Below, in pieces: positions 48,320 to 56,787 of a stretch of 64,000 bases of DNA; the stretch's first letter is position 1; every line of letters starts with the position of its first letter. Below the pieces are notes generated by a model. The model saw only the letters and a program-made list of their open reading frames with translations. It was not told the origin of the DNA and searched no databases. The position numbers and the translations under genes were made by a program. The DNA is from Paremcibacter congregatus. GTDB lineage: Bacteria > Pseudomonadota > Alphaproteobacteria > Sphingomonadales > Emcibacteraceae. The DNA lies in NCBI RefSeq assembly GCF_006385135.1, contig NZ_CP041025.1:837501-901500 (forward strand), given 5' to 3'.

Positions 48320-48871
48320 TCAGACATCGATCTTCTGATTATGTTTATAGAGAACCGTGTCATATTGTTTATATTTTGCTGTCGACCAGAAGTGGAAGCC
48401 GTTTTTCTCGGCCAATTTAATCGAAGGGCCGTTTTCCGGATCGACCATGCAGACGATTTCCCTGTCCGGGAAATTGGTTCTGGCCCAGACCAGAATGGCT
48501 CTTAGGGCTTCTCCGGCATAGCCTTTGCCTTGGGCATTGGCGACCAACCCCCATCCGGCTTCCAACATGGAGTCGAGAGAGGGGGTGACAGCGCGTTTGA
48601 AATCGGCAAGGCCAATCTCCCCAATGAAATCACCGGAGGCCTTGTCCTCTATGGCCCAATAACCATGCCCTAACATGGCCCAGTGTCCCCCGTGGCGGAT
48701 CATTTTGTTCCAGGCGTCTTCCCGGGGCAAAGGCTGGCCAGTGGTGTAGCGGGTGAAATCCGGATGCTGGAACATGGCTTCATAGATCGGGAAGTCTGTA
48801 TAGCGATGGGGACGCAGGATCAGGCGCTCTGTTTCCAGGGGAGGGGGTGTTGTAAAAGGTTGTTCTGACAT
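48320..48871 (-). CDS. GNAT N-acetyltransferase (RimJ/RimL-like)
   Basis: A 183-aa acetyltransferase with the opening LETERLILRPHRYTDF typical of the RimJ/RimL group and the acetyl-CoA loop NAQGKGYAGEALRAIL. The C-terminal strand region has NGPSIKLAEKNGFHFW. The substrate could be a protein N-terminus or a small amine. The start ATG at 48871 begins MSEQPF. Confidence 0.88.
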   Translation of the reverse strand: MSEQPFTTPPPLETERLILRPHRYTDFPIYEAMFQHPDFTRYTTGQPLPREDAWNKMIRHGGHWAMLGHGYWAIEDKASGDFIGEIGLADFKRAVTPSLDSMLEAGWGLVANAQGKGYAGEALRAILVWARTNFPDREIVCMVDPENGPSIKLAEKNGFHFWSTAKYKQYDTVLYKHNQKIDV

Positions 48872-48947
48872 GGCTCACTTTTCTCTACGGTTGCTATAAC
48901 TTACCGCATCAGAAACCTTTGGCAATGACAAAAATAGATAGATGATA

Positions 48948-49195
48948 TTAAAAGCGCGTATTGGCTTTTATATACCAGAATCCTCCATTAAACCCGAAAG
49001 GGGACTGAAAGGAATAAGGCAGACCAAAGGACAGAAACTGGTCAGTTTCATCGGAAAATTATGGAAAATATTTTGGCCACCAAAGGACAGCTTCAGGGTT
49101 TCATTTATCTGATAGTTTGCTTCAAGGTCGAAAACCACTTCCGTGCTAATTCGGGTGGCGATACCCGGTGTCGGTGTTACGCGAAAATCATGGAA
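48948..49195 (-). pseudogene. 3' remnant of a TonB-dependent receptor gene (frameshifted, 5'-truncated)
   Basis: The minus-strand translation from 49189 reads DFRVTPTPGIATRISTEVVF and continues to INETLKLSFGGQNIFHNF. After a one-base deletion in a T-run near 49055-49058 it resumes as SDETDQFLSFGLPYSFQSPF and ends GFWYIKANTRF plus stop. This is the last about 80 residues of a receptor barrel with the terminal Phe signal. In the original frame a TGA precedes 49195 and no barrel upstream was found, so it is a decayed relic, not a gene cut by an assembly edge. Confidence 0.75.
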
Positions 49196-49426
49196 TCATT
49201 CACTTGGCATATACCCGCTATTTGTCCTATACTATAGTTGATATAGTTTTTAATTAAACAAACTATGGTGGTGTTTCTGTCTTGTTTCAGGAAGGGAAAA
49301 TGACCCGATTTTCCTGACAGGTCACATTCAGCCAGTCACGGTTCCGGGAAGAGATCGGGATCAACAGAATGGGGAAGTCAATGTTGTGACTATTTTGACT
49401 ACCCCTAATAGCCCAGGGGATTTTTT
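49196..49426. other. Upstream region of the LuxR-type gene
   Basis: AT-rich, with ACTATAGTTGATATAGT near 49228 and a tract ending in a purine-rich AGGGGA ribosome site before ATG 49427. I found no clear lux-box palindrome. Confidence 0.35.
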
Positions 49427-50149
49427 ATGGACCATTACAGCTTTCTTATTGAATCCACGGAAAAGCTGAAACAATGTCATAATGACTGGGAATTAAAGGA
49501 TACCTTTCAACGTATTATTGAAGAGTTGGGATTTTTCCAGTTCATATACATGGTGTATACGTTGAAAAATATGAAATTCGTTCATGCAATTTACACGTTC
49601 GACAGTGAATGGCGGGAGAAATATAACGCAAACAGGTTTGAAGAGATTGACCCGGTTTTCGTCAAATCCTTCACATCGCGAGATGCGTTTTTCTGGAGTT
49701 CGGATGACTATAAAAATATACCCGAGATCAGAGAGAAGTTTTTTGATGTTGCAAATGAGCATTTTCATTATCATGGTATTACAACCCCCTATCAGCTGAA
49801 TCACGATCATAGAGCACTTGTTACGGTATCGGCGGGACAGAAAACACCGGAAGAGAAAGAGGTTCTTTCTAGCCAGAAATATCTTACATTGGTCTCGGCA
49901 CTGTCCTCCTGTTTTCTGCAGGTTGCCTTAACCCATAAGTTTTTTGGCAAATCCGCGCTAACCTTAAAGCCTTTTGCCAAACGTATCCTGAGACTTTCCG
50001 AAATGGGTCTGACAACCAAGCAGATTTCCCTCATTCTGGATAAAAGCCCCAACTATATTGATGAAATTTTCAAAGGGTTATTTTGTGCGACAGGTATTCG
50101 CAGTCGTACTGCCCTTATTTCTTTTATGAAATTCAAGAAAATCATCTGA
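49427..50149 (+). CDS. LuxR-type regulator with autoinducer-binding domain (solo)
   Basis: A 240-aa regulator. In the N-terminal domain the ligand-pocket residues of TraR are all found at the right spacing: Trp62, Tyr66, Asp75, Pro76, Trp90 and Gly117 (TraR W57, Y61, D70, P71, W85, G113). The C-terminal helix-turn-helix (about 178-235; LSEMGLTTKQISLILDKSPN) is divergent and lacks the usual R-E of the LuxR signature. There is no luxI homologue in the window, so it is a LuxR solo that may answer foreign or distant acyl-homoserine lactones or another ligand. Confidence 0.88.
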   Translation: MDHYSFLIESTEKLKQCHNDWELKDTFQRIIEELGFFQFIYMVYTLKNMKFVHAIYTFDSEWREKYNANRFEEIDPVFVKSFTSRDAFFWSSDDYKNIPEIREKFFDVANEHFHYHGITTPYQLNHDHRALVTVSAGQKTPEEKEVLSSQKYLTLVSALSSCFLQVALTHKFFGKSALTLKPFAKRILRLSEMGLTTKQISLILDKSPNYIDEIFKGLFCATGIRSRTALISFMKFKKII

Positions 50150-50502
50150 TATATCCCCGGAAGAGGCACGGGGGCTGTTTTTCCCTAAAATTAGGGGAAA
50201 AAAGACCCATGTTTTCGGGGGTGGAAATATTTTACTGAGGCGGTTATGATCTTTGGATACATAAAACGTTACTCTAGAGTGAAATTATCCGTCTTCATAG
50301 GGGCAGAAAAAACGATGAAAACAAGACATATATCCTCTAAAAATCATGTAGCATAAACAACGCTGATTTCTCCCCCGTCTCATAATTGTATCCCGTAGCA
50401 GCACATTAGGTGTGCTGACCAGTACGCTAGTCTGTACACCAACCGGTATGGAGAACGGGAGGTGGCGCATAAAAATGCCAAAATAAATTCAGGAACGATC
50501 AG
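50150..50502. other. Intergenic region between luxR-type and XRE genes
   Basis: It begins with a terminator (50155-50182) and a second strong hairpin (TTTTTCCCT / AGGGGAAAAA, about 50179-50201). The rest has no gene. A partial inverted repeat GGTGT...ACACC spans about 50409-50440 but is too imperfect to call an operator. Confidence 0.4.
50155..50182 (+). terminator. Terminator after LuxR-type gene
   Basis: CCCCG / CGGGG stem with a 9-base loop, followed by CTGTTTTT. It is followed directly by another A/T-flanked hairpin. Confidence 0.65.
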
Positions 50503-50904
50503 ATGATACGCAAATCGCTCAACCCGATAGATGTTCATGTAGGCTCAAGAATATTTCTCATGCGCAAGATCCGGAAACTTACCCAGAGCAAACTGGGGCA
50601 TGAACTGAACGTAACGTTTCAGCAAATACAGAAATATGAACAGGGAAAAAACCGGGTGAGCGCCAGCCGGCTGTATCAGTTATCGCAAATTCTGAAGACG
50701 CCGATCACCTTCTTTTTTGATGATTTTCCGCCCGAGTTACAGGTGGCGCAGGACTATCAGCACAGGCAGGCGGAAATGACGGATGAAAATAGGATGCTCA
50801 ATCGGCCGGAAACTATGGAATTTGTTAAATATTATTATGAGATCCGCGACAAGGACATCAGAAACAAACTGTTGCGTATGATCAAAGTTCTAGGAGAAGC
50901 CTGA
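50503..50904 (+). CDS. XRE-family transcriptional regulator
   Basis: A 133-aa protein with a helix-turn-helix at about residues 14-68 (RKLTQSKLGHELNVTFQQIQ followed by KYEQGKNRVSASRLYQLSQI) of the Cro/CI type common in alphaproteobacteria. The C-terminal about 60 residues are helical and may mediate oligomerisation. A paralogue family of such regulators often controls cell-cycle or stress genes in this class. It stands alone between the LuxR-type gene and the paa operon. The target is unknown. Confidence 0.88.
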   Translation: MIRKSLNPIDVHVGSRIFLMRKIRKLTQSKLGHELNVTFQQIQKYEQGKNRVSASRLYQLSQILKTPITFFFDDFPPELQVAQDYQHRQAEMTDENRMLNRPETMEFVKYYYEIRDKDIRNKLLRMIKVLGEA

Positions 50905-51070
50905 TATAAAACCCGCTTAAGGCAGGCTGTTTAAAATTGGAAAACCCAAATGAATCAAGACGGGTGGACCTCCTTCAATCCTGAATAGCGAAATTTATCG
51001 GTGAATATTTGAGGATAGGGCGTTCCGATCCCGTGAGTCCTCTGGCTCGCTCGGCATCAAAGATTAAACG

Positions 51071-51105
51071 AAAAACGCCCGAGCGATATGGCTCAGGCGT
51101 TCTTT
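51071..51105. terminator. Bidirectional terminator between the XRE gene and paaE
   Basis: ACGCC-c-GAGC-gatatg-GCTC-a-GGCGT hairpin flanked by A and T tracts. It ends the convergent XRE gene and paa operon transcripts. Confidence 0.8.
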
Positions 51106-51137
51106 GTTGATGTGTAACCTTTTTCTAAACCGCAACC

Positions 51138-52223
51138 TTACCGGTGATCGAAATCGACGACGATTTTTTCGGTCAGGGGGTGAGACTGGCAGGTGAGGAT
51201 GAAGCCGGCGTCGACCTCTTCCTGTTCCAGGGAATAGTTGATTTCCATATTCACCTTGCCTTCGATCAGTTTGGCGCGGCAGGTGCAGCAGACACCACCC
51301 TTGCAGGCAAATGGCACATCCGCCCCGTGCTCCATAGCCGCATCAAGAATATTCTCGCCGCCCATGTCGAGATCGAAATTGAATTCGTCACCATCGACAA
51401 TTACAGTGACCTGGCTCATTTTGCCTTTCAGGTCGGCGGAGGCCTCCTGTTCGACGGCCTGTTTTTCGCCCTGGGTGACAGAGGGGGAGGTGAAGAGTTC
51501 GAAATGGATATTCTTCTTCGCCATGCCGCGGGCTTCGAGCCGTTGCGAGACGCCGGTGATCATTTCTTCCGGGCCGCAGAGATAGACCTCGTCGGCGCCG
51601 CCGGCGGGAATCAATTTGTCCATGATTTCATCGGCTTTCTCGCCGGTGATGCGGCCGGAAAACAGCTGTACTTCCTGATCTTCCCGGGACAGAATATTGA
51701 TCATGTTGAACCGGCCCATATAGCTGTTCTTCAGGTCGACCAGATCTTCGCGGAAGATGATGGATTTGCGGGTCTTGTTGCCATAGACCAGAGTGAATGT
51801 ACTCAGCGGTTCATAGGCCAGAACCGTACGGATCATGGCGATCAACGGTGTGATGCCGCTGCCGGCGGCAAAGCCGACATAATGTTTCTTGTGATCCTTA
51901 TCAAGCGGGGTGTAGAAATTTCCCATCGGCGTCATGACGTCAAGCTTGTCGCCGACCTTGAGGCCGTTATTGGCGAAGCTGGAAAACAGACCGCCCTTGA
52001 TTTTTTTCACCGCCACCCGCAGTTCGTCACAAAAAAGGCCGCTGCAGATGGAATAGGACCGACGGGTGTCTTCGCCATCGATCACCGTTTTCAAGGTCAG
52101 ATACTGACCGGCGTTATAGCGGTATTCCTCTTGCAGCGCTTCGGGCACGTCAAAGGCGATGGAAACCGTATCGTCGGTCTCCTTGCGGATATTGGAAATG
52201 GTGAGAGAATGAAATACTGGCAT
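51138..52223 (-). CDS. paaE: Phenylacetyl-CoA 1,2-epoxidase reductase subunit PaaE
   Basis: A 361-aa reductase that passes electrons from NAD(P)H to the PaaABC epoxidase. The N-terminal FAD domain has DTRRSYSICSG, the NAD(P)-binding domain has GSGITPLIAMI and YLCGPEEMI, and the C-terminal plant-type 2Fe-2S domain has CKGGVCCTC with the fourth Cys in LTCQSHP. It is the last gene of paaABCDE, 52 nt after paaD. Confidence 0.96.
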   Translation of the reverse strand: MPVFHSLTISNIRKETDDTVSIAFDVPEALQEEYRYNAGQYLTLKTVIDGEDTRRSYSICSGLFCDELRVAVKKIKGGLFSSFANNGLKVGDKLDVMTPMGNFYTPLDKDHKKHYVGFAAGSGITPLIAMIRTVLAYEPLSTFTLVYGNKTRKSIIFREDLVDLKNSYMGRFNMINILSREDQEVQLFSGRITGEKADEIMDKLIPAGGADEVYLCGPEEMITGVSQRLEARGMAKKNIHFELFTSPSVTQGEKQAVEQEASADLKGKMSQVTVIVDGDEFNFDLDMGGENILDAAMEHGADVPFACKGGVCCTCRAKLIEGKVNMEINYSLEQEEVDAGFILTCQSHPLTEKIVVDFDHR

Positions 52224-52275
52224 GCGTTAAAACCCTGATTTTAATGTATTTTTTAGTAAACGTCTGTCGTTGTGA

Positions 52276-52782
52276 CTAGATGCATTTGAAATAATCGAAG
52301 GGCTCCCGGCAGTCGAGGCAGCGGTAAAGCGCCTTGCAGGCAGTGGAGCCGAATTCACTGATTTGTTCCGTATGGTCGGATTTGCATTGGGGACAGGATA
52401 CCTTTTTCTGTCCGCCAAATAAAACGGATTTATTGGTGGTGGACTTTTCCGGCGGCGCGATACCGTACGCTTCAAGCTTCTGCTTGCCCGCTTCGCTCAT
52501 CCAGTCTGTGGTCCAGGCCGGCGACAGGCGTGTGGTGATCACCGGGTCGGGATAGCCATGGTGGATCAGGGTTTCGCGAATCTGCTCTTCCAGCATATTC
52601 ATCGCCGGACAGCCGGAATAGGTTGGTGAGATGACCACTTCCAGCTGGCCCCCTGGGGTATCCTTCACCTCACGGGCGATGCCGAGGTCGACGATGGACA
52701 GCACCGGAATTTCCGGATCCTTGACTTCTTCTAGGATGGTCCAGACCTGGGCCGGATCGAAATTACGCTGTGCTGTTACCAT
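52276..52782 (-). CDS. paaD: Phenylacetyl-CoA epoxidase accessory subunit PaaD
   Basis: A 168-aa protein of the DUF59/MIP18-like family fused to a zinc ribbon. The DUF59 part has VKDPEIPVLSIVDLGI and SPTYSGCPAM; the C-terminal ribbon has CPQCKS and RCLDC. PaaD is needed for epoxidase activity, probably for Fe-S or diiron centre assembly. It lies 18 nt after paaC. Confidence 0.95.
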   Translation of the reverse strand: MVTAQRNFDPAQVWTILEEVKDPEIPVLSIVDLGIAREVKDTPGGQLEVVISPTYSGCPAMNMLEEQIRETLIHHGYPDPVITTRLSPAWTTDWMSEAGKQKLEAYGIAPPEKSTTNKSVLFGGQKKVSCPQCKSDHTEQISEFGSTACKALYRCLDCREPFDYFKCI

Positions 52783-52800
52783 TTTGTCTGCCTTTCGGTT

Positions 52801-53571
52801 TTACCATTCACAACCGGGATAACGGCGCTGCATATATTGCATGTCGGTGATGATATAACCGAAATGTTCTGTATGACGGCCTTCCGCCTTACCGCCGAGC
52901 ATGGCCCAGTCATCCTGGGGCCGGTGCAAGGTCGCCTGGCGCAGAACCCGGTTAACGGTATGTTCCCACTCTTCACGGAGGGCCTCAACATCAACGGAGA
53001 TACCGTCGGCGAGCAACTGCTTCTCTACGTCACTCATGGTGAACAGTTCGCCAACATACATCCATAGACTATCAATGGATTTTTGGGCGCGGGCGTGGCT
53101 TTCTTCTGTTCCGTCACCGAGACGGATCAGCCATTCGCTGCTGAACCGGAGGTGATAGATCACCTCTTTCAGCGATTTTTCACCAATGGCGGCGAGTTGC
53201 GTGTCTTTTGACTGGCTGAGGGCTTTATAGAATAGATTGTTAAAGGCGCTCATGAAGAACAGCCGGACGATGGTGTCGCCCCAGTCGCCGTTGGGGACTT
53301 CGGCAAGAAGATTGTTGCGGAAATCCTGCTCATCACGCAGGTAAGCGAAATCGTCTTCTTTCTTGCCTTCGCCACCGGCGACGCCGGCATAGGTATAAAG
53401 TTCACGCGCCTGGCCAATCAGGTCGAGGGCACAGTTCATGAGGGCCATTTCCATCTCGATGGTGGGTGCTTTAAAGCACCATTCCGACATGCGGTGGCCG
53501 ATAATCAGACCGTTATCGCCGATCTGGGCGGCGTAGCGGGATATTGCCTGTTGTTGTGTTAATTCAGTCAT
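52801..53571 (-). CDS. paaC: Phenylacetyl-CoA epoxidase structural subunit PaaC
   Basis: A 256-aa ferritin-like helical subunit that pairs with PaaA. Characteristic stretches include LIIGHRMSEWCFKAPTIEME, ALMNCALDLIGQAR and EHFGYIITDMQYMQRRYPG. In the family PaaC lacks a full diiron site and has a structural role. It lies 36 nt downstream of paaB. Confidence 0.96.
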   Translation of the reverse strand: MTELTQQQAISRYAAQIGDNGLIIGHRMSEWCFKAPTIEMEMALMNCALDLIGQARELYTYAGVAGGEGKKEDDFAYLRDEQDFRNNLLAEVPNGDWGDTIVRLFFMSAFNNLFYKALSQSKDTQLAAIGEKSLKEVIYHLRFSSEWLIRLGDGTEESHARAQKSIDSLWMYVGELFTMSDVEKQLLADGISVDVEALREEWEHTVNRVLRQATLHRPQDDWAMLGGKAEGRHTEHFGYIITDMQYMQRRYPGCEW

Positions 53572-53607
53572 TTCATTATCTCCTTTATGGTTCGCGTCGG
53601 GCGCGAG

Positions 53608-53910
53608 TTACATTTTCCCGGCACCTTTAGGAATGTCGTAAAAGGTGGGGTGGCGATAAATCTTGTCATCGGCTGGGGTGAACAGGCTTTCCTTGTCTTC
53701 CGGTTTGGAGGCCGTGATGGCGTTGGACGGCACCACCCAGATGCTGACACCTTCGCTGCGGCGGGTATAAACGTCGCGGGCGGCTTCAAGCGCCATTTCG
53801 GAATCGCTGGCATGCACGCTGCCGCAATGTTTATGGTCCAGTCCGGCTCTACTGCGGATAAATACTTCCCAGAGAGGCCATTCTTTGTCACTTGTTACAT
53901 TATCAGTCAT
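53608..53910 (-). CDS. paaB: Phenylacetyl-CoA epoxidase subunit PaaB
   Basis: A 100-aa small subunit that bridges PaaAC heterodimers. The sequence WPLWEVFIRSRAGLDHKHCG, VHASDSEMALEAARDVYTRR and IWVVPSNAI is typical. An overlapping frame of similar length exists at this site (53568-53891, minus), but this one has the family motifs. It begins 18 nt after paaA. Confidence 0.96.
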   Translation of the reverse strand: MTDNVTSDKEWPLWEVFIRSRAGLDHKHCGSVHASDSEMALEAARDVYTRRSEGVSIWVVPSNAITASKPEDKESLFTPADDKIYRHPTFYDIPKGAGKM

Positions 53911-53928
53911 GTCTGTTTTCCTTAACTT

Positions 53929-54921
53929 TTATTCGGCGGCTTGCGCAGCGTGTTTGGCGGCATAGGCGTTGGCGGCTTCGCGGACCCAGGTACCATCTTC
54001 ATGGGCTTTAATATAGGCGGCGGCGCGCTGCTTGTTACAGGGGCCATTGCCTTTAATGACATGGGCGAATTCTTCCCAGTCAATCTCTCCATAATCATAA
54101 TGGCCCCGTTCCTCGTTCCATTTCAGGTCCGGGTCGGGCAGGGTGATGCCGAGGAATTCGGCCTGGGGCACGGTGGCATCGATAAATTCCTGACGCAGCT
54201 GATCATTGGATTTTTTCTTGATCTTCCATTTCATGGACTGAGCGGAATGGGGGGAATCGGCGTCATTGGGGCCAAACATCATAAGAGACGGCCACCAGAA
54301 GCGATTGACCGAGTCCTGCAGCATGGCTTTTTGTTCCGCCGTGCCCTTGGACAGGGAGAGCAACAGCTCATAACCCTGGCGCTGATGGAAGCTTTCTTCC
54401 TTACAGATCCGGATCATCGCCCGGCAGTAAGGCCCGTACGAACCTTTCGACAGGGCGACCTGATTGGTGATCGCCGCGCCGTCGACCAGCCAGCCGATGG
54501 TGCCGATATCGGCCCAGGTCAGGGCCGGATAATTGAAGATCGAGGAATATTTCGCCTTGCCGTCGCGCAGGGCCTTGCACATATCTTCCCGGGAGGTGCC
54601 GAGTGTTTCGGCGGCGGAGTAGATATAGAGGCCGTGACCGCCTTCATCCTGAATCTTAGCCAGTAAAATAACCTTGCGGCGCAGGCTCGGGGCGCGGGTC
54701 AGCCAGTTGCCTTCCGGCTGCATGCCGATGACCTCGGAATGGGCGTGTTGTGACATCTGGCGCACCAAGGTTTTGCGGTAGGCATCGGGCATCCAGTCCT
54801 GGGGCTCGATCTTGATGTCATCATCGACCATTTGCTGGAAACGCGCTTCCAGCTTGGCTTGTTCCTCCGAAGTAGGTTCGGCGATTTTCATCGGCTTTTG
54901 TATTGATGTGTCTCCGTACAT
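53929..54921 (-). CDS. paaA: Phenylacetyl-CoA epoxidase catalytic subunit PaaA
   Basis: A 330-aa catalytic diiron subunit that epoxidises the aromatic ring of phenylacetyl-CoA. Diiron ligand regions: [18 protein letters not shown] and [17 protein letters not shown], with His and Glu spaced as in bacterial multicomponent oxygenases. It is the first gene of paaABCDE. A PaaX-like operator lies about 120 bp upstream, so induction by phenylacetyl-CoA is expected. The later pathway genes (paaG, Z, J, H) and the ligase paaK are not in the window. Confidence 0.97.
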   Translation of the reverse strand: MYGDTSIQKPMKIAEPTSEEQAKLEARFQQMVDDDIKIEPQDWMPDAYRKTLVRQMSQHAHSEVIGMQPEGNWLTRAPSLRRKVILLAKIQDEGGHGLYIYSAAETLGTSREDMCKALRDGKAKYSSIFNYPALTWADIGTIGWLVDGAAITNQVALSKGSYGPYCRAMIRICKEESFHQRQGYELLLSLSKGTAEQKAMLQDSVNRFWWPSLMMFGPNDADSPHSAQSMKWKIKKKSNDQLRQEFIDATVPQAEFLGITLPDPDLKWNEERGHYDYGEIDWEEFAHVIKGNGPCNKQRAAAYIKAHEDGTWVREAANAYAAKHAAQAAE

Positions 54922-55037
54922 GGCGGGCCTCTCTTAGGGGTCAAAAGAAATGCATGTCCTGCAGGAAGTGCGGGACGAAAACTATTTAATATCTGTAATA
55001 ACCACAATATGAAACATAAATTATGAAAAATCAACAA

Positions 55038-55052
55038 AAAATGTATCACAAT
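55038..55052 (-). promoter_or_regulatory. Predicted PaaX operator upstream of paaA
   Basis: The minus strand reads ATTGTGATACATTTT, matching 12 of 15 positions of the E. coli PaaX motif WWTRTGATTCGYGWT as I remember it. TGTATCAC recurs upstream of paaX. It is about 120 bp before the paaA start, in an AT-rich promoter region. Confidence 0.6.
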
Positions 55053-55102
55053 GGAATATTTTGTTGATATCGGGGAAATTCAGTGACTTAAAATATCAAA
55101 AT

Positions 55103-56029
55103 TTAGGGAGTTAGGCCGTTGAATCGTTCATAGAATTCTTCTCCCGGCGGAGGAAGAGGGCCGTGCTGGGTGGTCATATGGTTGCTGAGATACGACTCAG
55201 AAGTTTGCAGCAGCAGCTGATAAATATCGCGACATAGATGATAGGCTTGATCGCCTTCCCAGCCCGTGGGCATCAGTTCTTCCGGCAGGCGGGGGTCGCG
55301 CAGCAGGATTTTACGGTATTCATGAACCATCAGAAGCCGGATCAGCAGGGCGTCCCGGGGCGTCAGCGCATCTTCGGCATGGAGCGCCGCCTGAACCGGC
55401 TGGTAACGTTCGAGAAAGGCGTGATACATGAGGCTCAGATCCTCAAGATTCCAGCAGCTATGCACCAGCGCATCCAGGGTTTCACCTGTGGTCAGCTCAT
55501 CTGAGGATTGGGTGAAGAGCAGGACGTCGTCCCGCATGCCGAGATTATCCAGCGCCTTGAGGACGATTTTCATATCCGGCATCGGATGGGCGAGGACGCT
55601 GCGGGCGACCTTGCCAAAGCCGAGCCAGCCCAGTTCCTTGGCGGCCAGATCTTTGTTGATGTCTTTGATATCGGGCAGGATGATCGCGGTCCAGCGCTTG
55701 TCCCAGCCACTGCGGGGGCCGGCATAAATCTGCGGCGTGGCGGTGGCGAAACGCTTGCGGCCCGAATCGGTCAGGCTGTAGTAGCTTTTGCGGCCGACCT
55801 GATGAGGACTGATCCAGTTATCCTTGCTCAGGCGCGAGACGGCGGTGCGCACATGGCGGGCGTTGATGCCCAGCGGTTCGAGAAGGTTGATCACATCGCC
55901 GAGCCAGACGGCCCCGCCGCGGGCCGCCAGCAGGTCGCCGTAAACCGTGATGATCAGCGATCCGGCGCGCAAGGGCTGCTGCTGATTAAATTCATGAATC
56001 AATCTGTCGAGTTGCTGGGATATGGTCAT
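55103..56029 (-). CDS. paaX: Phenylacetic acid degradation repressor PaaX
   Basis: A 308-aa regulator of the PaaX family. It has an N-terminal winged helix-turn-helix (INARHVRTAVSRLSKDNWIS followed by QVGRKSYYSLTDSG) and a large effector-binding domain with WTAIILPD and the C-terminal half rich in His, Asp and Arg (MVHEYRKILLRDPRLPEEL). It represses paa genes until phenylacetyl-CoA binds. It lies upstream of paaA on the same strand with a 180-bp gap containing an operator, and a second operator lies before its own start. Confidence 0.95.
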   Translation of the reverse strand: MTISQQLDRLIHEFNQQQPLRAGSLIITVYGDLLAARGGAVWLGDVINLLEPLGINARHVRTAVSRLSKDNWISPHQVGRKSYYSLTDSGRKRFATATPQIYAGPRSGWDKRWTAIILPDIKDINKDLAAKELGWLGFGKVARSVLAHPMPDMKIVLKALDNLGMRDDVLLFTQSSDELTTGETLDALVHSCWNLEDLSLMYHAFLERYQPVQAALHAEDALTPRDALLIRLLMVHEYRKILLRDPRLPEELMPTGWEGDQAYHLCRDIYQLLLQTSESYLSNHMTTQHGPLPPPGEEFYERFNGLTP

Positions 56030-56075
56030 GTGCCTGATACGATGTTACTTGTTATTATGATTTTTCTTATATTTT

Positions 56076-56090
56076 TGTATCACTTTGTGA
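56076..56090 (-). promoter_or_regulatory. Predicted PaaX operator upstream of paaX
   Basis: TGTATCACTTTGTGA on the plus strand. It shares TGTATCAC with the site before paaA and lies about 50 bp upstream of the paaX start, suggesting autoregulation. Confidence 0.5.
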
Positions 56091-56140
56091 ACGTCGTTAC
56101 AATAATGGAAGCGCCGGACTGTCACAAGGGACAGGGCAGC

Positions 56141-56176
56141 AAAAAAATAAGGCCCCCCAGTTTCCTGAGCGGCCTT
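56141..56176 (-). terminator. Terminator of the first PepSY-like gene
   Basis: On the minus strand AAGGCC / GGCCTT closes a 16-base loop and is followed by ATTTTTTT. It ends the transcript of the gene at 56201-56527. Confidence 0.8.
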
Positions 56177-56200
56177 GATTGCAAAGAGGTCATTTAGGGG

Positions 56201-56527
56201 TTAGTTGGTAACGTGAATATTTCCGCTATTTTCATCAACAATGGCAGTCGCGACTTTTCTGGTGCCGCGTTTGATGCTGACCTTCCAGGTGTCACCGTCC
56301 TTTTCGATGGTGCGGGCTTCCAGGCCTTCGCCGCTATATTTACGTTTCAGAAGAGTTTCCACCAGTTTCTTGGCGTTCTGTTTTGAAACATTGCGTTCGA
56401 TTTCAGCAGAAGACATTGTTGTGTGCTCTGTTGAGATATCATGGGCGAATGCGGCTGATCCGAAAGTTGTGGCAAGAGCGATGATGGCTGTGGCTGTGAT
56501 GGCTTTATATGTTGTGGCTTTGGTCAT
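56201..56527 (-). CDS. Secreted PepSY-like small protein (paralogue 1)
   Basis: A 108-aa protein with a signal peptide (cleavage near AFA-HD) and a short domain SKQNAKKLVETLLKRKYSGE, DTWKVSIKRGTRKVATAIVD and SGNIHVTN. The helix-strand-strand pattern with W-K-V and a final D-x-x-S/T-G resembles PepSY-type periplasmic inhibitory or sensor domains. It shares about half its residues with the gene at 56788, so they are tandem paralogues. The function is unknown. Confidence 0.8.
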   Translation of the reverse strand: MTKATTYKAITATAIIALATTFGSAAFAHDISTEHTTMSSAEIERNVSKQNAKKLVETLLKRKYSGEGLEARTIEKDGDTWKVSIKRGTRKVATAIVDENSGNIHVTN

Positions 56528-56743
56528 TGTTTTATTCCTGTCTGTTTTTGTAATGTGTGTGTATTCAAGTGACTGATGAATTTGTTATACCTGCTATTGA
56601 GGTGACGAGAAACAGCAATGCGGTAAAACAAAACAGGTTTGCGGTGAATGGTAAGTAAGTGTGATGAAAGGATATTATTCTGCGACGAATGGTATATTAT
56701 TGCGATTTAGTGACGATGGAATTTCTTTCGCGGAAGAAAATTA

Positions 56744-56770
56744 AGGGCCGCAGAATGAGTCCGCGGCCCT
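56744..56770 (-). terminator. Terminator of the second PepSY-like gene
   Basis: AGGGCCGC / GCGGCCCT perfect 8-bp stem with an 11-base loop, followed on the minus strand by TTAATTTTCTT. Confidence 0.75.
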
Positions 56771-56787
56771 GAAGTTAAAACAACATA

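Noticed and set aside
50409-50440. Possible lux box upstream of the XRE gene
   Set aside because: Only GGTGT/ACACC arms match; the internal CTG-N10-CAG pattern of lux boxes is absent.
53568-53891. 107-codon minus-strand frame overlapping paaB
   Set aside because: It is out of frame with paaB, which has the full family sequence; the overlap frame has no motif.
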